DNA of 32,049 bases from positions 1 to 32,049 of the forward strand of contig NZ_MSLS01000045.1 of the NCBI RefSeq assembly GCF_001940785.1, in the 5' to 3' direction. The stretch's first letter is position 1. Each line of letters opens with the position of its first letter. Below the pieces are notes generated by a model that did not search any database, was not told the DNA's origin, and saw only the letters and a program-made list of their open reading frames with translations. This document shows positions 1-5,860 of the stretch, piece after piece. The stretch is from Bacillus sp. MRMR6. GTDB lineage: Bacteria > Bacillota > Bacilli > Bacillales > Cytobacillaceae. The position numbers were made by a program, and so were the translations under genes.

Positions 1-1
1 A

Positions 2-166
2 AAAAACCGCTATAAAATTGAAGCAAAAAATAGTGAACTCAAGCATGGGCACGGTTTTGAAACAGCCAAATCCTCGGGTTTATTTGGTATGGAAATTCAA
101 GGAGCCACAACCATATTCGCTGTCAATCTCAAACGGATAATAAAACTTCTTAATGAAAAAGAATAG
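2..166 (+). pseudogene. C-terminal end of an IS1182-family transposase (cut by window edge)
   Basis: The frame opening at base 2 reads through 54 residues to a TAG stop. It contains RYKIEAKNSELKH, a Gly-rich SSGLFGMEIQGA stretch and a VNLKRIIKLL tail, which I recognise as the extreme C-terminus of IS1182-type DDE transposases. These residues follow the catalytic glutamate region, so nothing of the active site is visible. The gene enters from outside the window, so whether the complete element is intact cannot be judged. A strong terminator follows 17 bases later. Confidence 0.75.
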
Positions 167-183
167 GAAATAGGCAGAGGTAT

Positions 184-226
184 AAGCAACTTCCCTTCGA
201 ATTTCGGTAGGAAGTTGCTTTTTTTT
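184..226 (+). terminator. Rho-independent terminator of the IS1182 transposase
   Basis: An 11-bp perfect stem AAGCAACTTCC / GGAAGTTGCTT (184-194 and 210-220) with a 15-nt loop is followed by a run of T. Confidence 0.85.
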
Positions 227-284
227 GTCTTTTTTCATCCATAATGCCTTTTCCTTATTTATAAAATATAAAAAACGGAAGTTC

Positions 285-367
285 TTCAGTGCCCTCCGTT
301 CCGCCCTCCGGGGTCTCAACTGTTTCGTCATCCCGCAGGAGTCTCGCAGATTTCGCAAAAATCTGTT
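285..367 (-). repeat. Degenerate Bacillaceae dispersed intergenic repeat
   Basis: Read on the minus strand this region contains CTGCGAGACTCCTGCGGGA, then GAGACCCCGGAGGGCG, and begins with the small hairpin CAGATTT/AAATCTG. The 'GCGAGACTCCTGCGGGA ... GAGACCCC' combination is a pattern I know from many Bacillaceae intergenic regions and insertion-sequence borders. The copy is imperfect. Identification rests on pattern memory, since no second copy lies in this window. Confidence 0.5.
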
Positions 368-395
368 CGGATTATAAATCCGCTCTTAGTTCTCA

Positions 396-424
396 TTGAC
401 ATCATCTGTCTATCGGGATATTTT
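396..424 (+). promoter_or_regulatory. Sigma-A promoter of kynB
   Basis: A perfect TTGACA (396-401) lies 17 bases upstream of TATTTT (419-424). The expected transcription start is near 431, giving a 40-nt leader to the kynB start. Confidence 0.6.
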
Positions 425-473
425 AGCTGTAGGATTCATATTATGGTAGAAGGTATTGAAGGAGTGGGTTGGG

Positions 474-1103
474 TTGAAGGTGTATGATATTTCTAGAAGA
501 ATGGAAAACGGAATGCCGGTTTGGCCAGGGGATACAGAGTTTGATTATAAAGTTTCTTGGTCTAAAGAAGAAAGCGGTTCGGTCAATGTTGGTACGCTGA
601 CGATGAGCACCCATACAGGGACACATGTGGATGCACCGTTTCATTTTGATAATAATGGGAAAAAGATCATCGACTTAGATCTAGAATTGTATATTGGACC
701 AGTAAAAGTACTAGATATGACAGGAAAGAAAAGTATTAGTGTAGAGGATTTAGAGAGAACTGATTTCGAAGGCTTTGAGAGAGTCATATTCCGAACACTT
801 GCATGGGAAAATCCAAGTGTTTTTCCTGAGGTAATTCCCTATATTGAGGCTAATCTTGCTCCATTTTTGGCTGCTAAAGGAGTACGGTTGATTGGAGTGG
901 ATGTCCCGTCCGTCGATCCGATTGATAGTAAAAGTCTAAACGCACATCATCGTTTACATGAAAATGGAATTCATATACTAGAATCTCTAAAGCTGAATGA
1001 TATCGAGCCTGGCGTGTACGAACTAATTGCCTTGCCCCTTCCCCTAGTCGAAGCGGATGGAAGTCCGGTGAGAGCAATATTGCGTTCAACCCATCCATCA
1101 TAA
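474..1103 (+). CDS. kynB: Kynurenine formamidase (arylformamidase) KynB
   Basis: Predicted to hydrolyse N-formyl-kynurenine to kynurenine and formate, the second step of tryptophan catabolism, in the cytoplasm. The 209-residue length fits the family. The cyclase-family metal motif is present as H47-x3-H51-x-D53 within HTGTHVDAPFHF, with H57 nearby, and a second His/Glu cluster follows in the NAHHRLHENG stretch. The start is taken as TTG at 474 because GAAGGAG (458-464) sits 9 bases upstream; an in-frame TTG at 456 would lie upstream of that ribosome binding site. The neighbour, kynA, supplies the preceding step, so the pair converts tryptophan to kynurenine. No kynureninase (kynU) is in the window. 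A 150-bp repeat lies between the two genes. Confidence 0.88.
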   Translation: MKVYDISRRMENGMPVWPGDTEFDYKVSWSKEESGSVNVGTLTMSTHTGTHVDAPFHFDNNGKKIIDLDLELYIGPVKVLDMTGKKSISVEDLERTDFEGFERVIFRTLAWENPSVFPEVIPYIEANLAPFLAAKGVRLIGVDVPSVDPIDSKSLNAHHRLHENGIHILESLKLNDIEPGVYELIALPLPLVEADGSPVRAILRSTHPS

Positions 1104-1104
1104 A

Positions 1105-1258
1105 GTGAAACTTCCATCAGTTGGGGTTTTCTTCATCCCCCACTGATGGTTAGTTGAACTTATCGGGCTTTTACGGGCAGTTATCCCCCACCTAGAATTT
1201 CTCGTTTTCACTCATAATCTTGAGGTGGGGGTCTTACTGCCCGTTAATTCGGGATAAA
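1105..1258 (+). repeat. 150-bp hairpin-rich dispersed repeat, copy A
   Basis: The sequence matches the reverse complement of 11719-11864 almost base for base, from GTGAAACTTCCATCAG to CGGGATAAA. It contains two hairpins: CCATCAGT / ACTGATGG (1114-1121 and 1142-1149), and a longer one in which ACGGGCAG and CCCCCACCT pair with AGGTGGGGG and CTGCCCGT (1173-1193 and 1223-1244). There is no coding potential. It fills the kynB-kynA gap and ends just before the kynA ribosome binding site, so it may terminate or stabilise the kynB message. The structure recalls palindrome-associated non-autonomous elements. Confidence 0.85.
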
Positions 1259-1277
1259 AATTGAGGGGGAGCTTTTA

Positions 1278-1973
1278 GTGGCGAGGAAGTTATCTGATTA
1301 TGAAAAGTATATTCGAACTATGGAGCTGCTGAATTTACAAAAGTCAGATCAAGAGCTGTGCTGCGATGACGAGTTAACCTTTCAAGTAGTCCATCAGATT
1401 GCAGAGCTGCATTTTAAGCTTATTATCCAATATTTGAACATTACGATAAAAGCGATGGAGACAAATCAGCCTGAAGAAGCAAAGAGACAATTACAACGTG
1501 TCAACATCCATCTTAGTCAGCTTCCTGCGGTATTTAATATGGTAAAGGTCATTAACCCGATTGATTACCATACGATCCGTTTATCACTAGGTCAGGGAAG
1601 CGGTCAAGACTCTCCTGGATTTAATCAAGTTCTAAAGCTTGGTCCAACATTATGGCCGCCCTTTCAACAGTTGTTAAAGAATCGATCCTTAACAGCACTT
1701 GATTTACACAAGAAACCAGAAACTGACCTAAGGCTATTTCAATTAATGCAGGAGTTACACCAGTTTGATGAAAACTTCCAGAACTTCCGCCATCAGCATC
1801 TTCAGTTAGTGAAAAGAATGATTGGCCTTGAAACGAGTAGTTTAATGGGGATACCGGCCAAGATGCTGCAAAAAGGAGTAAGCTTTGAGTTCTTCCCTGA
1901 GCTTTGGAAGGCAATCAGTGAATTAACAGATTGGACCGGTTCAAGCTATCATGCCAAACCTCTAGATGATTAA
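1278..1973 (+). CDS. kynA: Tryptophan 2,3-dioxygenase family protein (divergent KynA)
   Basis: Likely a haem-dependent enzyme opening the indole ring of tryptophan to N-formyl-kynurenine, the substrate of KynB. Family residues are visible: F35 and H39 in DELTFQVVHQ (distal pocket), Y97 and R101 in DYHTIR (substrate carboxylate), S108, and the proximal haem ligand H174 in the FRxxHxxxVxRxxG pattern. Two things are unusual. The protein is 231 residues, against about 280 in classical enzymes. The usual GTGGSSG loop is replaced by TSSLMGIP, and SGFQS by SGQDSPGF. It therefore belongs to a divergent branch, and the substrate could be another indole; the kynB context still favours tryptophan. The start is GTG with GAGGGGGAG (1263-1271). 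Confidence 0.72.
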   Translation: MARKLSDYEKYIRTMELLNLQKSDQELCCDDELTFQVVHQIAELHFKLIIQYLNITIKAMETNQPEEAKRQLQRVNIHLSQLPAVFNMVKVINPIDYHTIRLSLGQGSGQDSPGFNQVLKLGPTLWPPFQQLLKNRSLTALDLHKKPETDLRLFQLMQELHQFDENFQNFRHQHLQLVKRMIGLETSSLMGIPAKMLQKGVSFEFFPELWKAISELTDWTGSSYHAKPLDD

Positions 1974-1974
1974 A

Positions 1975-2005
1975 AGGAGTGCGAATCCAAAAGATTCGTG
2001 CTCCT
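1975..2005 (-). terminator. Terminator of the copper operon (may also serve kynA)
   Basis: A 13-bp stem (1975-1987 and 1993-2005, two G-U pairs) with a 5-nt loop. On the minus strand it is followed by TTTTAAT, so it terminates the copD message. On the plus strand it directly follows kynA but lacks a T run. Confidence 0.65.
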
Positions 2006-2011
2006 ACTCGT

Positions 2012-3100
2012 TTAGGTACCCAATAATATACCTATGTAGCTAGTAACGATGAAAAGTATGCTGAACAATAACGCCAGCAATTTAGGCATTTTTTTAATAA
2101 ACGATAATACTACTAAGGCTAGGGAAAATAGAGCAATTAGAAATAAGCTAATCGACAGAAAGCCAGGTGTAAATTGTATCGGAAATACCAGTTCATTTCG
2201 GTGAAAAAAGGTAAACAAACTAGATGGCCCTTCAGCATTAAGGGTTCTTTCAATTGTATGTGGTGGTGATTCTTGTCCAAGAGCAGCAGTAATCGAAAAA
2301 ATTAATAAAACCACCACACCTTCAAGCTTTGCCCATGGAAGTGGATTAAAGCTTTCATCTTTATGAATTTTTTTTCGAATTAACACACTATTAATGAATG
2401 CAAAAATAACCAATGGAATAATCGCTAAGTGCTTGATGAGCAAGGCTTGTCCATAGGAAAGGGGCCAGGTGTTTATGTAATCCTTTAAATCCATCACAAA
2501 GGTCATAAGTGCAATACCTGAAATACCAGTCACAATTAGACAGACGATCGCTAGTGGTGAGAACCATTTTAAGAAGTTCAGCCAATTTTTATAATCACGG
2601 GAAAACCAACTGACAACGAGTAAAATCCCAACCCAGGTAGTGATCGCTAAGAAATGGGCACTATGAATGAAGACACCTGCTGGCTTAGCTAACGAGCCAG
2701 CATGACTGGACCAGCCAAGTGCTGCAATTAAAAGAAGTGTAAATAAAAGACCTGTCGCAGCAAAGACAGGATTTCGCTCTAACTTGATGGGAATTAAATA
2801 AATAAATAAAAATAGAGATAATACTCCCGTTATCAGCCAGGACTTTCCTGTTTCAAAAGAGGTTAAGACTGACTTTAGTGTGTAGCCTAAACCAAGGTCT
2901 TGATATAAATAAAGCACCAGTTTTAAGACGGGCATGAACGAAAAAAATACAATCCCAAGGGTAGCCAATAGGAGTACACCCTTAGGTATTGTAATGGACG
3001 GACGCAAAGATTGTGGGACTAATTGTAGAAGAAAGCTCCCCATTAACAGGGAAAAACAAAGATAGAGCAGTGCATCACTTATAATACCAATGATCAACAT
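2012..3100 (-). CDS. copD: CopD-family copper transport membrane protein
   Basis: A 362-residue integral membrane protein with about eight or nine hydrophobic segments. The CopD domain occupies the middle: WSSHAG, then a HSAHFLAITTWVGILLVVSW segment typical of CopD/YcnJ, and a later LLIKHLAIIPL helix. His residues within the membrane segments are the likely copper ligands. The family is linked to copper uptake or resistance. In B. subtilis YcnJ the CopC and CopD parts are fused; here a reduced CopC is encoded separately just upstream. The ATG follows the copC stop codon with no gap, and its ribosome binding site TAAGGAGG lies inside the end of copC, so the two are probably translationally coupled. 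Confidence 0.85.
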   Translation of the reverse strand: MLIIGIISDALLYLCFSLLMGSFLLQLVPQSLRPSITIPKGVLLLATLGIVFFSFMPVLKLVLYLYQDLGLGYTLKSVLTSFETGKSWLITGVLSLFLFIYLIPIKLERNPVFAATGLLFTLLLIAALGWSSHAGSLAKPAGVFIHSAHFLAITTWVGILLVVSWFSRDYKNWLNFLKWFSPLAIVCLIVTGISGIALMTFVMDLKDYINTWPLSYGQALLIKHLAIIPLVIFAFINSVLIRKKIHKDESFNPLPWAKLEGVVVLLIFSITAALGQESPPHTIERTLNAEGPSSLFTFFHRNELVFPIQFTPGFLSISLFLIALFSLALVVLSFIKKMPKLLALLFSILFIVTSYIGILLGT

Positions 3101-3400
3101 TTAGATGTATTTCCTCCTTAAAATTAACCAGTAGCTGGAAGCTCCAAGTATAATCAATAAACCCATTATACCAGGAATGATATATGCTTTTAAGGTAGGT
3201 GCATCTGCCTTATTTTTTAAAAGTACAGTTTGGTCATTAATCGTGGCATTTGTCGTTTGGGCAGCACCATTTTCTGCTGTCTCCGTTACCACCTCTCCGT
3301 TATTTGGAGCTGAGGTTTCCAGATGGGAATGAGCATATGTGTTTGCTCCAAAAAAAAGAAAAAACAGTGAAAAAACGAGCGAAATTCTAGTTAACATCAT
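3101..3400 (-). CDS. CopC-like protein lacking the copper-binding core
   Basis: Secreted or membrane-anchored protein of 99 residues. A signal peptide (residues 1-23, ending NTYA) is followed by HSHLETSAPNNGEVVTE, the N-terminal strand of CopC-family proteins including the N-terminal His copper ligand. Then the roughly 90-residue beta-sandwich of normal CopC is missing: the chain passes at once to a Ser/Thr/Asn-rich linker and a C-terminal membrane helix ending RRKYI. The frame is intact. The start is ATG at 3400, six bases after GGGG (3407-3410); the TTG at 3406 would touch the ribosome binding site. It is coupled to copD downstream. It is either an internal in-frame deletion or a minimal CopC anchor; copper binding by the core is not possible. 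Confidence 0.75.
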   Translation of the reverse strand: MMLTRISLVFSLFFLFFGANTYAHSHLETSAPNNGEVVTETAENGAAQTTNATINDQTVLLKNKADAPTLKAYIIPGIMGLLIILGASSYWLILRRKYI

Positions 3401-3436
3401 TTTCAACCCCGTTATATTGTTTTCTAACTGTCCTTC

Positions 3437-3445
3437 ATTTTACCA
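3437..3445 (-). promoter_or_regulatory. Possible extended -10 promoter of copC-copD
   Basis: On the minus strand TGGTAAAAT forms an extended -10 element (TGn plus TAAAAT), about 37 bases before the copC start. No good -35 is visible. Confidence 0.35.
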
Positions 3446-3687
3446 CCATTTAGGGTTAGTTATAGCTAATTCATTGTAATGTTCACAATACGTTCAAATA
3501 TTGCCGCAAATTTGAATTATATCAATTACTTCCAATCATCTGAACTATACACTTTGGTTATCAAACCTAAGAGGAGAATGTAATATGGAAATCTTGTTGC
3601 CAACTTTTAATCATTAGGGATGCATGTGATTGTGACTGAAATTAAACCTGATCACTTCCGTCTTATGGCGATCAAATTAAATGACGT

Positions 3688-4395
3688 TTAATAGATTCCT
3701 GCTATTACTTTTAACTGGTCCAACTCTAGAATTTTTACCTGTCTGCTATTGTCAATCTCAATGACATTTTTTGAAACAAAATTCAAAAGTTTTCTGCTCA
3801 CAGATTCTGGAGTTGTTCCAATTAAACTTGCTAAATCCTTCTTTTTAATCGGTAGCATAAAAGTTTTATTTTGCTTTGACAATTTATCATGAAAGAGTAG
3901 GAGTGCTCTTGCCAGTCGTTGTTCTACCTCCATTAAGCTCAAATTGCCAACTGATTCATCCGCTTCGTATAGACGGTCGTTTACCGCCAGCAAAAAGCGA
4001 AAGGACATTTCAGCATTCTTTTCCATTGTTTTTAGGAAGTCTTTTTTTTCAATGGAACAGATAATTGTGGGTCCTAAGGTTTCGGCATTACTATAGTGCT
4101 TCTCATCTTTTAACAATGAGAATAACCCAAAGAAGTCGCCCGGAAACAATAGGCGGATGATTTGTTCCTTTCCTTCTGCTGAAATTTTCGTCAGCTTTAT
4201 CAGACCCTCATTCACGACAAATAATGTTTCAGAGTGCTCTCCTTCACGAAATATAAATTCTCCCTTTTGAAAACGCCTGCTCTTTGTAACCTTTTGCAAT
4301 TGAAGGATATCCATCTCATTCATCCCTTTAAAGACGGGAACAGTTGTGATGCAGGAAGATTCATGAGAGCATTGCTCACAGCACATACGAAACAC
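3688..4395 (-). CDS. fnr: FNR-type oxygen-sensing transcription regulator (Crp/Fnr family)
   Basis: A 235-residue Crp/Fnr regulator. The N-terminus carries C6-x2-C9-x5-C15, the same spacing as the iron-sulfur ligands of E. coli FNR, and a fourth cysteine, C113, sits in the dimer-helix approach as expected. A cyclic-nucleotide-like beta barrel follows (about 20-120), then a dimerisation helix and a winged helix whose recognition helix reads TTPESVSRKLL; E197, S200 and R201 match the E/S/R triad contacting TTGAT half-sites. B. subtilis Fnr instead has C-terminal cysteines, so this is a different type. The ATG has AAAGGAG eight bases upstream. It is divergent from the HMA and MBL genes, with a perfect FNR box between. 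Likely activates those genes when oxygen is low. Cluster binding is inferred. Confidence 0.85.
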   Translation of the reverse strand: MFRMCCEQCSHESSCITTVPVFKGMNEMDILQLQKVTKSRRFQKGEFIFREGEHSETLFVVNEGLIKLTKISAEGKEQIIRLLFPGDFFGLFSLLKDEKHYSNAETLGPTIICSIEKKDFLKTMEKNAEMSFRFLLAVNDRLYEADESVGNLSLMEVEQRLARALLLFHDKLSKQNKTFMLPIKKKDLASLIGTTPESVSRKLLNFVSKNVIEIDNSRQVKILELDQLKVIAGIY

Positions 4396-4456
4396 TCCTT
4401 TCCGTACCTTTTAGCTAAAGTGTAACTCGTTTACAATCTTTGTGTAGTGATTTCTA

Positions 4457-4484
4457 TCATCCTTGATATAAATCAAGGATGATG
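4457..4484. promoter_or_regulatory. FNR box, perfect palindrome
   Basis: TTGAT-ATAA-ATCAA (4463-4476) is an exact FNR/ANR consensus. It is embedded in a larger palindrome in which ATCATCCTTGAT and ATCAAGGATGAT are perfect 12-bp arms. It lies between fnr (minus strand) and the HMA gene (plus strand). Confidence 0.85.
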
Positions 4485-4498
4485 TGAGTTGTTTTCCT

Positions 4499-4504
4499 TA
4501 GAAT
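4499..4504 (+). promoter_or_regulatory. -10 element of an FNR class II promoter
   Basis: TAGAAT here implies a start site near 4511. That places the centre of the FNR box at about -41.5, the standard position for FNR activation. There is no sigma-A -35, as expected for an activator-dependent promoter. Confidence 0.6.
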
Positions 4505-4549
4505 GAAAGTATGAATAAACGGATGAAATAAATTAAAGGGGTGATCCTG

Positions 4550-4759
4550 ATGAGTATGATTCAGTTGGCACTAAATGAAGTCGCCTGTTCTGGCTGTATT
4601 GGTAAAATTCGCAAGAAAATAAAGAGATTTGATGGAATTGAAAAAGTGGAAATCCTTTCAGGACACGGAAAAATTGAAGTTAACTATAATGAAAAGGTGA
4701 TTCGTGCGGAGGAATTAGACCGTGCGATTCAAAGGGTTACCTTCAAATCTTTTGACTAA
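4550..4759 (+). CDS. Heavy-metal-associated (HMA) domain protein
   Basis: A 69-residue single-domain protein of the HMA fold. The metal-binding CxxC is in ACSGCIGKIRKKI near the N-terminus, at the position seen in CopZ-like copper chaperones and MerP, but without the usual Met two residues before the first Cys. The rest gives the beta-alpha-beta-beta-alpha-beta pattern with IEKVEI and GKIEVNY strands. The ATG at 4550 is preceded by AAAGGGG; a GTG at 4541 would lie inside that site. It is the first gene after an FNR-box promoter and is followed 56 bp later by an MBL hydrolase. It may carry copper, zinc or another thiophilic metal; the substrate cannot be told. Confidence 0.82.
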   Translation: MSMIQLALNEVACSGCIGKIRKKIKRFDGIEKVEILSGHGKIEVNYNEKVIRAEELDRAIQRVTFKSFD

Positions 4760-4815
4760 TAGGCTTATAATTTATCATCCCTGGAAAAATAATAAGAAAA
4801 ACAGGGGTGAATGCT

Positions 4816-5655
4816 ATGGAACAAAATCAAGATAGTAAATTTGAAAAAGCAATTCTTCCGATGACATCAATTGGAAGCGGAGTAGGAATTACAGTTACGC
4901 CTGATATCTATTGCTATACGAATCAGATTGTTAATATTGCCTTAATTGGAAATCAAGATGGTTTTGTATTAATTGACGCTGGTATGCCAAAGTCCGCAAA
5001 TGAAATTAAACAATTAATAACTGAGCGAATGGGTGATAATGTCCGCCCGAATGCGATTATTCTAACCCATGGTCATTTTGATCATGTCGGTTCTTTGGTT
5101 GAGCTTTTAGAAGATTGGCGTGTACCGGTTTATGCACATGAATTAGAGCTTCCTTATCTTATGGGTAAGAAAGACTATCCACCAGGTGACCCAAGTGTAG
5201 ATGAAGGGCTTGTGGCGAAAATGTCTCCTCTGTTTCCCAACCATGGAATTAATATTAGCGGACAAGTAGAGGCACTGCCGGCTGATGGTTCCATCCCACA
5301 TATGTCGGGCTGGAAATGGGTTCATACGCCAGGCCATACCCCTGGGCATGTTTCTTTATTTAGAAAAGAAGACCGCTCGCTTATCGCAGGTGATGCCTTT
5401 GTCACAGTAAAACAAGAATCGCTTTATAAGGTAATGATGCAAACAACGGAGATTAGTGGCCCGCCGAGATACTATACAACAGATTGGGATGCAGCTCTTG
5501 AATCAGTGAAAAAATTAGAAGCGCTTAAACCAGCAGTCGCCGTTACAGGACATGGATTGCCAATGAGTGGAGAGGAGCTTTCAACAAATCTTCACTATTT
5601 AGTTGATAACTTCAATCAAATTGCCAGACCTAAAAACAGCAGATATACAAATTAA
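4816..5655 (+). CDS. MBL-fold metallo-hydrolase
   Basis: A 279-residue metallo-beta-lactamase-fold enzyme without a signal peptide. Metal ligands are complete: THGHFDH gives H85, H87, D89 and H90; further ligands lie in HTPGHTPGH, AGDAF and TGHG. This arrangement is typical of two-metal hydrolases such as glyoxalase II-like, persulfide dioxygenase-like and lactonase-like proteins; the sequence alone does not choose between them. The start is ATG at 4816 after AGGGGTGA (4803-4810). It shares the orientation and probably the FNR-controlled transcript of the HMA gene, which suggests a role tied to low oxygen or metals. Function unknown. Confidence 0.82.
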   Translation: MEQNQDSKFEKAILPMTSIGSGVGITVTPDIYCYTNQIVNIALIGNQDGFVLIDAGMPKSANEIKQLITERMGDNVRPNAIILTHGHFDHVGSLVELLEDWRVPVYAHELELPYLMGKKDYPPGDPSVDEGLVAKMSPLFPNHGINISGQVEALPADGSIPHMSGWKWVHTPGHTPGHVSLFRKEDRSLIAGDAFVTVKQESLYKVMMQTTEISGPPRYYTTDWDAALESVKKLEALKPAVAVTGHGLPMSGEELSTNLHYLVDNFNQIARPKNSRYTN

Positions 5656-5656
5656 T

Positions 5657-5760
5657 CTAAGTGAGCCCATTCTCAAACCTGGGGATGGTTCTTATTACGG
5701 ATAAGGGCAACTACGCCTCTGTCTTTGCACTTAGGGGCTCGCCAATCGGCGAGTCTTTCT
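5657..5760 (+). ncRNA. Possible structured leader or attenuator RNA ahead of the DEAD-box helicase
   Basis: CTAAGTG (5657-5663) can pair with CACTTAG (5728-5734), and GAGCCC (5663-5668) with GGGCTC (5735-5740). The second pairing would use up the left arm of the terminator at 5736-5755. Mutually exclusive pairings next to a terminator are the hallmark of attenuators. I do not recognise a known riboswitch consensus. It may equally be the 3' end of the MBL message. Confidence 0.3.
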
Positions 5761-5763
5761 TTA
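5736..5763 (+). terminator. Terminator after the MBL gene
   Basis: An 8-bp stem GGCTCGCC / GGCGAGTC (5736-5743 and 5748-5755, one G-U) with loop AATC is followed by TTTCTTT. Confidence 0.65.
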
Positions 5764-5860
5764 TGTATAGTAAAACTGGACAACTATTTGTCGAATACGT
5801 TAGTATCAGAGGCGAGTATGGATATAATAATTAGAAAAAAGAATACAAAAGGAGTTCTTT

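Larger units (their letters stand above)
167..473. other. Intergenic stretch before kynB
   Basis: This 307-bp gap holds the IS1182 terminator, a degenerate Bacillaceae repeat (about 285-367), and the kynB promoter and ribosome binding site. I see no gene in it; the open frame on the minus strand has no ribosome binding site and is built from the repeat. Confidence 0.6.

Noticed and set aside
874..1101. Minus-strand open frame inside kynB
   Set aside because: Antisense shadow of a well-supported gene, no ribosome binding site.
3474..3488. TTGTAATGTTCACAA upstream of copC, considered as an FNR or Rex site
   Set aside because: Half-site spacing is wrong for both proteins and one half is degenerate.
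5788..5828. TTGTCG ... TATAAT as a promoter for the helicase
   Set aside because: The spacer is 29 bases, too long for sigma-A; TATAAT alone is not enough.
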